Below, piece after piece: positions 40,136-53,400 of a stretch of DNA of 64,000 bases. Location: NCBI GenBank assembly GCA_934045075.1, contig OW203722.1, positions 13,268,796 through 13,332,795 of the forward strand, in the 5' to 3' direction. The notes under the pieces were generated by a model. The model made no database searches. It was not told where the DNA came from and saw only the letters and a list, made by a program, of their open reading frames with translations. Each line of letters opens with the position of its first letter. Within the stretch, counting starts at the first letter, position 1. The stretch is from Yponomeuta sedellus (taxonomy: Eukaryota; Arthropoda; Insecta; Lepidoptera; Yponomeutidae). The translations under genes were made by a program, and so were the position numbers.

Positions 40136-41301
40136 AGACTATACTAGAGAGGTTCAGTATGCGCATTGTATGACTGACGGCAGACTGATTGTCTATTCAG
40201 TGGACTGATGGACCAGACTGACGGGATACCTATTCGAATATTTTAATGCTTCATCAGTCTGGCATCAATCCGATGTTGATCAAGGTCACGGACTGAACTA
40301 ACGCCAGACTGAACGTGTAAACTGCGTCTATGAGTTGCGCATGATTACGGATCACAACGCATTTAGTATAGCTGCACAGTAAGCCAGAGATATATGCACG
40401 CTGAGCCTATAGACTCCGGCTCAACTTTATTAAATTCGTGGGCAGTTGTAATATGTAATTTAAGTTAAAACCACCAGATTCTACGTACACGATGGACGCG
40501 ATGTGACCTGTCGAGAAACATCTGTATAGGTATTATGATATGATTCTGAGAGCTAATTTGAGAATTTTATAATACCATATCAATTAACCAAATCAAATTT
40601 GTATTTCTCTTTCGAACAATTGCACTGCTGCATCGACGTGTTAATCGTATCTGATGCGCCTCGCACCCTAGCTCTAGAACAATACTAGATACTAGTCTTC
40701 GTCGGATGGCATAGCGTCGCGTCTCTTCAGACGTCCTCCAACTTCCGATGCCGATCTAACGACTTAAAATAGGTATCTTGGACGTCGCGTCGGATTCATC
40801 GCATAAGAAGGCGTTGGATAAGTATGTTTCTAAGAATATGAATTAAAGATCGGCCAGATAGCACGAGTAGGTAGCATCGGTGTGGTTCTACTTTTATTGT
40901 TATGTATATTATTATCGGATGCTCCGGATCTCCGAGAACGTAATAAGGCGCCATAACAAAGTATTTTAGAAATCGTTAGCATTACATAATTTAAGGAGAA
41001 ACGGAAATTAATTGCCACGACTTAGGTCCGTTCAATTTTTTAAAAAAATTTATGAGTACCTAATGCATATCATAATTTAAAAATATGCCACTATTGGTCA
41101 GTTGGGCGTCAACGACTGACGAAACTCGAAAGTTATTACAGGACCTAAGACCAAGCGAGTCACGCGTTTTGTGTCGCTAAAATGTCAGAATTTGGTCACA
41201 ATTCATGTACTAGAAAGTCGAAACTTGCCTTTTATAACGAAACATTGGATCGAAACTTCGTGACTCGCGTCGTCATGTCAACTGGAGGGAACTAGAGCGA
41301 A
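40136..41301. other. Region downstream of the Rab3-GEF gene
   Basis: It holds the presumed 3' UTR of the minus-strand gene and, further left, a stretch with repeated CAGACTG/CAGTCTG words (40160-40330) that could be a decayed inverted-repeat element. Confidence 0.4.
40893..40898 (-). terminator. Candidate polyadenylation signal for Rab3-GEF
   Basis: AATAAA on the minus strand about 400 nt after the stop codon. It is the first canonical signal I found downstream of the stop. Assignment is tentative. Confidence 0.3.
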
Positions 41302-41494
41302 CTAATGCTGGTCTCCCGCGTTGGACTGGCGGCGGGCGCCGCGCTGCGGTATGACGAACTCGGCGGCGTGGCGCGAGGCCGTGAAGGGGTTGGTGGCGGC
41401 GAAGGGCCCGCTGATGGAGCCCTGCCGCTGCGGCGCGCGCCGGGGACTCTGCCCCGGGGACTCCGCCTGCATGCTCGCCGCGCGCTGCGCCGTT
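41302..41494 (-). CDS. Rab3-GEF: Rab3-GEF terminal exon
   Basis: After CTCCTAATTGCAG, one base completes Arg and 63 codons follow to [23 protein letters not shown] and [14 protein letters not shown] are compact, well-formed motifs that contrast with the preceding disordered tail. An NPF word, which can bind EH domains, is present. Confidence 0.78.
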
Positions 41495-44400
41495 CTGCAA
41501 TTAGGAGACAGGTTTCTGAATATGAGAAGAACCGCAAGTTCTGTTGGCGCGATATTATGTCTGAAAGCATCTAAGGCCGTAGCCAGCCTAACTATTACCT
41601 ACACAGGTTATTTGTTAAATGTCTTTGTGTTTAATTTTCCATTAAGAATATTTTATGAAAAGAAGGCCTCTCGCTCGTACTTGTTTATACACCATGCATT
41701 TTAGGCGGTTTGATTCGCTATCAAATAAGCTGGTTTGTTTTTAGTTTAAAACGCTCTTTTTAACAGAAAAGAAGCCTAGTAGTCAGCCAGAGCGGTAAGT
41801 GCGTGTTGCGGGTCCGCGAATCATTGTTCTGATAGACTGAGAGGTAAGTAGTACTGTTCGTACTCCGTAATATTAATATTTTATTTCAGATACATAAAAA
41901 TCCATCAAATTAATACATTACAGATAAGATAAGAAAAAGATAAGATCACAATACATAATTGTATTGTGATCTTATCTTTTATTATAACAAAGAAAGAACA
42001 AACTGTGCACAAATTATAACTAGTAGACTAATTGTCAAAGCTAGATGCAATTTTTTATAATGTATTTTTTTTTCTTTTGGTTATGCATGTAGGCCAACAC
42101 GCATTTTCTTATTTTACAATAGCCTATTGTGTGTAATAACAATTCAAACCACCCAGATCTCCTCGTGTATTACTTACATGGGCGAAAGACGAAACGGAGA
42201 CCAAATCCTGAGCGATTCCAATCGCGGTCAATGAGCTGTCAGTATTCGGTGCGCGCAGCGTTAGGCCTGTCCCTTTCCAAATGAATTGTGCCATAGAAAA
42301 TGAAGGAGCAGAACGAAGCGGTCACAGTACTACACATTATAAAAGTCCCTTCGGGAATCTTCGTTCGCGCAGACTAGGAAGAAGTGTAACGAAAGTACCC
42401 GAAGCTATAAGTTGGTACATTCAACATGATCTAGCAAAAAATAACCGATACGGTTAGGTGCAGAATTGATTGCCGCAGTAGCGCTACCTATTTCGCTCAC
42501 GCTAATATTGCCAAACTAATAGACACCTGCATCGATGACGTTGAATCAACCAATAGCAACAAAGGCGCGCGGCCTGCCATAGAATGAAACTATCTGATTG
42601 GTCGATCAACTTGCCGCACATCCAAAATTTGGTCATCTGCGCAGGTACATCCGCGAGACTTATTTCTTGTGTAGCACTGTACTAGTGCGTCCCTTACCTG
42701 GGGTGCGGCGTGAGGTCTGCGGCGGCGGACTGCTGGCGCGGCGGCAGCGCGGGCGGCACGCCCGGCGGCCCGGCCGCGCGCGCCGGCGCCGCGCCTGGCC
42801 GGGGCGGCAGCTGCGGCCCGGAGGGGTTACTTAGCTAGTTACTTTTTTTTATTAATAGCAAAAAATAACCATTACATTTTTGTTTTTACAAATTTCGCCG
42901 AACTGCAGTGCAGTTTTATTTCTTAATATTAAAATTAGATAAAACATAATTAATTACCTTATTTCCCGAGTCTACCCGAGACCACGGCAACTGTAACGCT
43001 GCCGAATCGTCGGGAAATAAGGTAATTACGTTTTACCTAATAAATAATCGCGATTTGACCCGTTTAATATATAACTGTGCAGTATGTTGGCGTTGCGCTC
43101 TTATAACTTGAGGCTTAATTGAATAATTTTATAGCTACACTTAGTAATGTAAGTACCTATTTATTTTTTTACACAAAAATGAGTTCCAATAACTGTTTTA
43201 AACTAACATAACATATCATTGTCATATACTAGACGTGACATTTCCGCACTTAGTCTCTTAGTCATTGTACAAAGTATAATGGCGTAGCAAGCGCTGAGCT
43301 ACGTTAACACTTCAGACACTAGTGTTTCCTCACGATGTATTCTTTCAAGGCCTGCGCAGACAAGGCCTTTGTCCCTTGGGGACAAAAGTACCTCGTCTGC
43401 GCAGGCCTTCACAGTTAGCGAATAAATATTGATAGAATAACTTAGTAAAGTCATTGGTTCATGCCGAATTGTCATGTTATGGCAGTCGTCAAGTCAGAGG
43501 CCTTATGGGCGGCTGGATAACTTCTGACAGTAGGGCCCGCCACTGTCTTATAAAGTTATAATACTCCAGCAACCCAGACTTTGCGCCCGTGGTGGAGTAT
43601 AGCCTAACCTTTCTGCGGCGCAGGAAGAGACCCATGCCCCAGCAGTGGGGACAAACATAAAATAAGAAAATTTTATTGCAAATAAGTGTTACAAGTCGTG
43701 TCCTGGCTTCCAAACAAAGGGTTGATTCATACATGCCGAGATTTGAACCCACGACCTCCCGACTGAGAAACCGGCGTTTTACCTCTCCGGTGCAACCGCT
43801 CTTTAAATAAGACCGTAAGACTATACTCACAGCGGGCGGATCGGGCCGCGCGGGCGCCGCTTGCGACATGGTGCGCGTTAGAGGCTGCTTAACGGGCGCC
43901 GGCGCCGGCGGCGGGGGGCGCCGCGGCGCCGGCGGCCCGCCTAGCGACTCCGACCGCTGCGCGGGGCTCACCTGCGGGACACGCAGGATACACTGTACAC
44001 GAGCTTGGACACGCCATGGCAACCAAAGGCTCATCATCATAATTAGGCCATGTTATCGCCCATTAGGGACATAAATGGAATATTCTTTATTGTACACCGA
44101 AATGAAATAAATCGAAAAAGGGCGCTCAAAACAGTACTTCATAGCGGACGATTTTGCGCCTTCATTTTAAGCTCATTCATACCTATTGGTCCCGATACTA
44201 GTGGCTGGACTGAGTGAACCAAAGTAAAAAGTTTTTGTGAAAATATTTTATTAAAATTTACATGCAGGCACATACATTGCTTGTGGCCCGACACTAGGAG
44301 TCCCTGTGTCGTAATTAGTAGCCCAGGCTGAATATTTCGACTTAGGCAACTTTCGATGATTTTATGAAAAAGCGAAAAAGAACAATCTGCGTCTACGGAA

Positions 44401-47400
44401 TCGAAAGTATGTCTTGACTGAGAACCCTTGCTTTAACGATTTCTATCAACGGATCATATCTGACGCAGGACCGATAATCGTGAGGGTAGAGTGGAGACCG
44501 AATCGCCAAACATAGCGTAGGACGCCCTGTGACCAGGTGGAGAGACGACATAGGCCAAGCGGTGGGCAGTGACTAGAATGGAAGGGCTGAAAATCGGGCT
44601 CAGTGGCATGTCATGGACATGATGTTCTATGTTCATCATGTTCAAATGTTCAGTAGTGGATTGACACCGGCTGATTATGATGATGATATTCAACTTTTTC
44701 TTTACAAGCAGATGAAAGCTACATAAAATGTAAAGACTCACGTGAGCCACTTCCCGCGGAGGCAGCGATTCGGTCCGCTGCGACGGCGTGTGGTACGTGA
44801 CGTCACGGCCGTCGCTCCTCGTGACGTCACGCTCGCTTGGCGCCTCCACGTGATCAGCTTTCGTGAAGGGCGCTCGCTGCTCTGCCGCTCTCGACACGGG
44901 GGATCGCTTCTCCACCTACGATGTATAGAGGGGAACGTTGCATTGGTTCACTGAGTCAAACTAGTTTACTTCTCTGTTTAAAGTCTCCTACTCAGAGTCT
45001 TCTCTGCTTAAATTGGCATACAACGAAACAGACGAAAAACTTGACCGATACGCACCTGAGCGTACCCAACAGTAAGGTATGTCTATATTGTTACTTCGTG
45101 ATTTCTGGCGAATATATTTTAAATAAATGAAGGTGTTACTAAAAGCACTAAATTACTACACAAAGGAGTACACTTGTTAGATACCTAGGTACTGATAGTG
45201 ACCCATGGTTGCTCAGTTAAAAGAAAAAATATATAGCCCCGATAAATCTTTACGTGGTCTTAAGTTGTAAGATCTTGCAATACTTCGAAGTCTTGCGCGA
45301 TAGATAGAACACGCACCTGTGGACTCTTCGGCTTGGGCGGCGGGGGAGTGGGCTCTAGCCCAGGAGTGGGCGGCACTCGCGCCGCCTGTTCCAGAATCTG
45401 TTTCTTCTGCTCGTGTCCAGCCGCAAAGTACGAGAATACGCACAGTACCGCGTAGCAGATCTGGTCGGCCTGGAAAGCCGACGGGGATGCTTTTAACGGT
45501 AGGTTTGAGGGAAATCGACTGTTACTACCCTAAGGCATATAACTTGGAACGCGTTTCATAAAACAAGAATGCATAGTTTGTTATGAAAATTAGATGCAAA
45601 TTTAATAACTAGGCACGAATTTGTAATCTGTGAGCAAACGTACCTACATGGAGTTATCATAGTAAAACATGAATTGTAGTTAGGAATATGGCGCTGGTAA
45701 CTGGCATTTAACAGGCACGTACGTAACATCCTTTTTATGTATTGTAGGATGTCACGTGCTTATAATGGCGAGCTGGAGTTTAAGTCTTCATAAAAAAAAA
45801 AGAAATGTAGAGACTTCCGTATTTACTTGTGACTAACTTTTACAGCTATAACGTTGATCGTCAAACGAGAATAAAGGATGTCTGGTTAAAGAGGGGTACT
45901 TAGACAAGTAAATAAGCTGGTCCAAAAACAGATTTGATTTTGTTTAAAAATAGATGAGTTGTTAAACTAAATTTTAACGTGGTATTGTTGAAAACCAATG
46001 AATTTAAATACGTTGAGTTCAGTCTTTCTACATTTGTTTGAAAGTCAACTTAAGTATATTATCATTGGCACATTTTTTACGCAAGTAAACTCTTTTAGGC
46101 ATTAGTTAATTTTTATTCTGTATATTTTATTTATTAGATATTACAGTAAAAAGATTTAAGCCTCTAAGTTACTTGGACAAGCTGGACTTAGTTATTTTTA
46201 GTAGCGTATAACCTTTCATTAATTCATGATCAACTATAATAAGGACATACAGAACTAGAACGGCTGTGGGTCACGTTATAAGTATAAGTTAATTATTGGT
46301 TGAAGAGCCAATTATTAATTATTTTTGACTGTCTGATATCCTTAGTACAGACGATCGATGTAGATAGCCAATAAAGCCATAATACCTGTGCATGCTTTCA
46401 CTTACCTGAGTCTTGAGATACAATAGAGAAAAGCTAATACAGCAATGTGTTGATGAAAAGAACAAGCAAATGAAAGAAAAAATAATTGGAGATTGCGTAG
46501 AAAGAAAAAGTAAAATAAAAATAAACAGTGTAGGTACATACATTACTTAGGACTAGGAAACGAAAGGTGTATGATTCAGTTGAAACCCGTTCCTCTCGTC
46601 AAGGTATCGAGAAAGGCAAATCGAGAAGAAACGATGTAGCGCAAGCACTACTTTCTCTGCCTACAACACAAACATAAAACAACAAATCAATAAAACCAAA
46701 TCAATAGAAACAGTGACGTTTACAGTGTATGCAATAAGTAAAGTAAAGTTCAACTCACCATCACAGATTTGTATTTCCTTTGTATTATTTGTCTGGTTTT
46801 GGGATCTGCAATGTGATGCATTAGTCAGTTACATATAGTTAGGCATTTGACGGGCCTAATTATTTATTAGGTAAATTAAAATTGCCTCAATTCCCGATTA
46901 TATAAATATGTATGAATATCGCAGGTCATTACAAATACTAGAAATAGTATTTAGGCCAACAGGGTTATTTAGTAACTTGATAATTATGCGTCATTCCACT
47001 TACTGAATTCTTCTAAAACGAAGATACCGCCGTTCTGTGTGAAGCATTTCCTGATGTGATCGAGCCGCACAAAGAACTGAAACATAGAAAACAGCGCTCG
47101 TAGGTACATTAAGGATTGTATGAAAGTTGCCAGAAAGGACCTACTGCCATTTCTATGTTATAGACAGTTTAACAGCCATAAACAGTTTAATAGAAGCATG
47201 CATGCATACACCAGTAGTTTACTAAGGATTACTAGATTATATTTGTAGAGGATCTTACATACCATTACTCACACTAAGCTATAAATGCACAGCTACTGGA
47301 AAAAATATATTTCTACAAAATGCACACCGAGTAAATAATTTGGGGGTGCCAGATACACTTTCCTTGATGCAATCAAATTGTTGATGAAAATCTAGTCTAG

Positions 47401-50400
47401 AAAAGAATATCTAGTCTGGTTCCTTGCCAATCCTACCTTGCTGATTCAAGAAATACCCAACCATGTTTATTGTCTATTTATTAATTTTGATCATTTACTA
47501 AAACATAGTTTCTTTACATCCAAGGAAAGCGTATCTAGCACAGAGTCTCTACAGAAAATATTTTTTGGTGACTGCAATTGAGTTGATTTTTTTTAGATAT
47601 CAAAATGTTTTACGCGACTCCAGAAAATTCCATACAATCTAATATGCTGTACTCTGAAACTGACCGACTCACTTCTGCTTCCAGAATTATGAGATAGGTA
47701 GCTGTAAGATTTTATAATTAATTACTTCGAGTTTACAGTTACAGGTAAACTCGTTCATGGTACTTGGTAGTAATAGGTACAGTCACATGCAAGTGCAACG
47801 CGATGCAGACCGTTAATGACTAAACTTCAGGTCTTAGCAAGTATGAGAAACATACTTTTCAAGTCAATCAAAAAGGTTGTCAGGCAGTAACTATTAAATT
47901 GTAAGGGTCCATTCGGATGCTGCTAATAAGGATTTTCGGCGGGAGGATGCTGCTGTTTGTGTGAATCCGACGCGGCTGTGCCAGGTTGTGACGCGCAATT
48001 CTGCTATTTACATCGGCCTCTTCCCAGTCAGAACACCTTGAAGGCCCATTCAGCGCAAGCGTAAGCACGGCATGTGATGAGTTGAGATGATAGATGTAGC
48101 GAGCTCAATAAATAGCAGAATCGTGTGGGTGCGGGGGATGGGTGCGGGGGATGGGTGCGGGTGTCGGGGCGGGGGCGGGGGAGGGCACACCGCGGCCGGC
48201 GGCCCGGCGCACCGGAACTTGTGAGATGGCAAATGCTCTACGACTAACCTCGTGACTCACATCCGCACGGCACTAGCTACCGATGACGCGACGTGACGTG
48301 TGACAGTGGGGACATTAACGGAACTAGAACGCTATCGGGCGGGCACTTAGTGTCAAGAACGGGACCACTCGTCGGATCCATGGTTGTTTGGTACGAATGC
48401 AAGCTGTCGGGTGCGATATAAACAAATAATAAACAAAGGGCATCTATGTGCATGCACGACCGCGCGCATCGCGCTCGCCGCACTCCGGTTAACTAAAACA
48501 ACGCTAACAACGGCTAAAAACAATCTGAAAGCCTCAAAACTACAAGTAAAGCCCTACGACCTCAAACGATCATCGCTATTTGCACATGTCATAGGTGAAC
48601 GTGACAGAAATCATAAGGGTCGTGTCGTTCATCGTAAGAGCCAGCCATACTAGTTATGAACCACTGTGTACCTCGAAATCCTTTAGCGCAGCGGCGCGGG
48701 TTCGGCGTGTCCGGGAAGAGTAGAACAGACAAAAAGATGAGATTAGTTAGAGGGCGGCCGGGCGCGAGTCAAGGACCATCTCAAAAGTTCCTAGCGCGGC
48801 GGACGGGCGGCGGCACCGGGCACTGCGGCGGTGGATGTTGCAGACAATAGCACATGCAGATACGTATGGAGTAGACGGAAATATCAGATGGACGACGTTT
48901 ATATAATCTTAAAGTATAACAAATAAAAACTTCTAGCTATTACATCAAATTAGTAATAGAGAGTTGAGATCGAAAATAGTGACTGTGTAAATCAATCAAT
49001 AGAAGCTATTTCAAGTCATAGTAAACTTAATGGAAAGTCCAAAAAATGCTCATTGAATATCAATAGTAGATAAATATGTAAGTAAATACATACAGCAGTC
49101 GATAAATAGATGCCAAGAAGAGATAAGTTCTTTAATAGGAAAGTTTGAGTGGTCCTTGCATCCGGGTATGATAACAATATGGATGGAGAAACTATGATAA
49201 TATCAGAGGGGCTTCAAAACTATTATAGAGAGAGTTGGCAGTATGTCCTCGAATGATAGCGGCAGCCTTCGCGAGTGAGGGAGAGCACGTCAGTACAATA
49301 TCGAGAAGCTACCGCGGGCGGGCGTCGGGCCTAAGACTGATGCTCGTCTCATCCAATACTCGAGAGACGATCCCGAAATGAAGCATGAACACTGACATAA
49401 ACCTTACCTGGGGGCATTGCTTCTCGTACCGAAACCAGTTTGCTAACAACGTTTGTCAAGGAGCGAACCAGTTTTGATACATGGCAAGGAATAAGTAACA
49501 AAGAAACAAGCCGACAAAAATCACAGACGTAAAGATAAAGCGATGGAACATACCTTGCTGTGTTGGAATAGCAATCCGACGCCTTCCATGCACACCTTAA
49601 AATAAAACAAATACGGTCCTCAGGTTGTATTCATAAAGTTCAATAAACCTTAGGCTCGGATTACAAGTGACCAGAATCAGACGCTTATAATCTCCGGATT
49701 GAAAGAGAAGAAGTAAGGATGATGCTTGCATGTATTGAAGAAGTCTGATTAGTCAACCCCTTTGCACCGGGAGTGATAGACACACATTTAAAAAAATTTA
49801 GCTAGCACCCCGAAATCCGTTGAAACAACTTATTCCAATCTTTCCCATCTTCCTCTTTGAAAAATAAACAATCTACAGAACACATTAAAATTTTAAAATC
49901 GCGGATATTTTACTTACCCGTCAAAATTATACTTACCCGAAAAACCATTGTGGTATCAACCCTTTGTATGTCGCTACTGCTGTGCACCAAGGGGGCCATG
50001 TCCGGGTTAGTGGAGGATTATAAGACAGTGGCGGGCCTTACTGTCAGAAGTTATCAAGCCGCCCAGAAGGCCTCTGACATGTCTTAACGACTGCCTTTTA
50101 ATAACATGAAAATTCAATGGCCCTATATAATAGGGTTGAAGTTGGGAAACAGCGCAATAAGTTGTGTCACCTCTGTGCAATCAGGGGTGTTCGTTACGTT
50201 TTTTTTAATTAGTGTCAGACTAGCGGCTGGCAGATCTTATGTAGGAAGCTGGACGTAAGAAAAACATTAGTGACGAAATTCCGAAACCCTTTTTCGATGC
50301 GAGAGATTTCAAACGCGACTTAGGACCCTTGAAATCCTAGCCAATATTGCTTGCACTGCGGCTATTGAGTTTGCACGGCGACTGTTGATTTATTAAACCG

Positions 50401-53400
50401 ACGGTACACAAACCTAGAACCTTTTTTTTTCTCAATGCTATTTCATCTTGCTAATGTTATTTCTTTTGGCAAATGGTTTACACACATATTTTCTATGCAG
50501 CCGTGATTGTGACCCACTGCCGAGCATTGGTCTCCCCTTTGGACTTGTCCTCGGCCACTTCTTGCCGCCCAAGCCATTTTAATAGTCTGTCATATAGCCA
50601 CTGTCTCCGCCGCGGGGGTAAAATATTATACCTACACCTGAATAAAAGCTTGACTAACTGACATATAACGCACAGCCTAAGTAGGTGGGTGTAGAAGCAT
50701 GAAATTTTATTCAGAACCTAAGCCGCTGGGTGCAGAACCATGAAATTTTACTCAGGAGTCTCTTATATAACGTAGGTGAGCATTAAAAAATAAGCGTAAG
50801 TTGCTTTTCATGCCTAATGTTACCAGTATAGGTTTATGCCAAGGGTGGAGACCACTGTAACTGTTGTATAATATGGATTTGTTTTAGGAATCAAATATTT
50901 CATTTCATTTCAAATATTTCTTGAAAGTTATTCTCCTAAAAGTTGTAAGTTCCTCTCGGGCTAACAGGTAGTACCTGAATAAGTCCGCCCTCCCCGCTGG
51001 CGCAGTCTTGGATAGGGAATTCCCCGCCCAGTTCCGCTGCGTCCTGCTTACGGCCACTTTTCTCCATAGCCTCCTTGATGCAGTAGTAGAGGGCTTTGCA
51101 CTGGAAAATAGGTCATGGGAATACTTAAGTCCGTGGCTCCTGACGTGGTAAAACAGTTGGGAGTTGTTTAAAAAAATTAAATAACAAACCCAGTTATAAA
51201 GTTACGGCGCTGATGATGTTGATTCAAGGTTGTTCACAACAGAGCATTGAAATTTATTGGACTTGTTTTGGAATAAAATATTATTATTATTTGTTGAGCG
51301 TTATTTCATAGCCGTGTTATTATTGAGCGATAGCTCAGAATCTGAGTGCCAGCATTCTCCTTGATATTTGAATTGAACAAGACTTTTTTTTAATTTTCAC
51401 GTTCGAGGTAATAGCTCCGATTGCAGCACTGGTGGAGTGCACGGTCGTTAGTTGAATGATGCTACTCACCTTCTTCGTATAATATTTGTGTAGTTGCGTC
51501 TGCCCGCCATTCTTCCTCCAAAGGCACAAAACTCGTATTTTCGGACTGTATGTCATATTGACCAGCCTCTCGTACCACCATCTTTCCACGATTGTACCTA
51601 AAATTTAACAAAAATGTTTTTATTATTAAACTTGTGCAAAGCGTGTGTAACATTTTAAAAACATTGCGTATTTTTTGCTCAATATTGCCCCACAAAAGCA
51701 ACGATGAGAAATATAAAAGTGTAAGTATAACATTTTTGACAAACTACCTCAAGACTAGAAAGACAGAAAAAGAAATAATTTTAACAACTTTAGCTACTTT
51801 GAACACAAAAACGTCAAGTGTAGAGAGACAGATATCTTTACAAAGACCAAAAAAAGAAATTGGAAAAGAAACTTAAGATAAGAATATTCATTATTATACA
51901 ACAGAGCACATATTATAAAACATGTAAAGATACAAAGTACAATTGGCGGCCTTATTGCTAAAAGCCATTTCTTCCAAACAATCTTACGACGGAAAGTTAA
52001 GTTAACTTAAGTTTTTTTCTTTAGTATTCGATCAATTGGGGGCATAGAAGAGAGTTGAGCTAAAGGCGGGGCGCTACATATTTTTTTTATGAACAGGGGC
52101 TCTACATATTTTTTTATTATGAGCTACATAAAAATCCTGTCAGGCATGGAAGCAGCGTATATACGTTCCACTGTAGGGCACCGGCCTTCTCTCGAGATCG
52201 CTTAATGACCACGCTTGCCTACCACTGATTGGCAATTTTAAGCGCTTAGGTACATGAACACGATGTTTTCTACTACAAATTCACAAATGTACATAACTCC
52301 GAAAACAGTCATCGATATATCGAACCCACCCTCTTGAATCACGAAAACAAACCTAACTGTCCGGCATTATAAACATCTCATTAAGGCTGCTAACATTGAG
52401 CATCTCAATGTCTCAATGGCACAATATATTTTTTTTTTGTGATTGTTTTAAAGTGTGTACACATGTAATAACTGTGGTCGGAGGGTTTCTAATGCTAAAA
52501 TTTATTAACGTAATTATCTAAATTATGGACGTTTTAAATAGGTACATTTTTGTTTTGCTATAAATAAGTTGATAAAGAAAAGTTGTCTCCAAAATTTATA
52601 ATTTTGTAATCAAAATGTTGTCAATCGAAAACTAGGAACTGGTAATGAAAATATGTCTTGAGTGTGCGTAATTTTATTATAATATATCAAACCCTCAGAT
52701 CGCATTTGTCTAAAGAATTCTAATTCTAGTACCTACAGCAATAAGTGTTAGACTATGCGAGCGAGGCAGCCCGACGTAACAAAAGCCAAACGAAAATAAA
52801 CAAAACAAACGCAGTCCGCGCGTGACGTCACTGACCGTGCGTTGACCGCAGGATGAGTCCGTCATCGCGCACCTCCATGAACCGGAGCTCCCCCCCGCTG
52901 CCCCCGCCCCCGCCGCCGTCGCCCTCGTGTACGGTGAACGTCTGTCGCCGCAGCAGTCGCGAGCCCAGCGGCTTCAGCTCAATGTCGTTGCCGTGCTGGA
53001 CGTAGAATGTCATGTTTGTAATGAGGTTTCACATATCGAGGTTTCACACACCACCCCCGTGGTTGAGTATGGCCTAACCTTCCTGCTATGCTGGAAGAGG
53101 CCCGTGCCCCAGCACTGAGGACATGCAAAAGGTTTGATATCAATATCGGGGATTAATAAACTAATGCATCCGAAGTCGAGGCGTTGTCCTTAATTAACGA
53201 TCATTTTTAGCGTTCCGTATCTCAAAAGGAAAAGCGGAACCCTTCTAGGATCACTTTGCTGTCCATCCTTCAGTGTCTGTGAAGACCCTTTATATCGGAG
53301 ACGCGTATAGAGTTAAAATTAAAGCCGTATACTCAGGTCTACAGGCCCTTGAAGTTGAGAAAAATAAAACTTCTAAATTGTGGCCGTTTATACCGCAATA

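Noticed and set aside
43489..44040. Minus-strand 183-codon open frame as a single protein
   Set aside because: It merges a true Rab3-GEF exon (43831-43971) with an intronic SINE and a 5S-type repeat; splice sites on both sides show that only the middle part is coding.
44454..44915. 153-codon minus-strand open frame as one exon
   Set aside because: Only 44742-44915 fits the exon chain; the remainder reads through the GTGAGT donor into LINE-derived sequence.
50473..50661. 62-codon plus-strand frame containing [13 protein letters not shown] cysteines
   Set aside because: The wording GACCCACTGCCGAGCATTGG resembles a common insect repeat tail; no exon borders.
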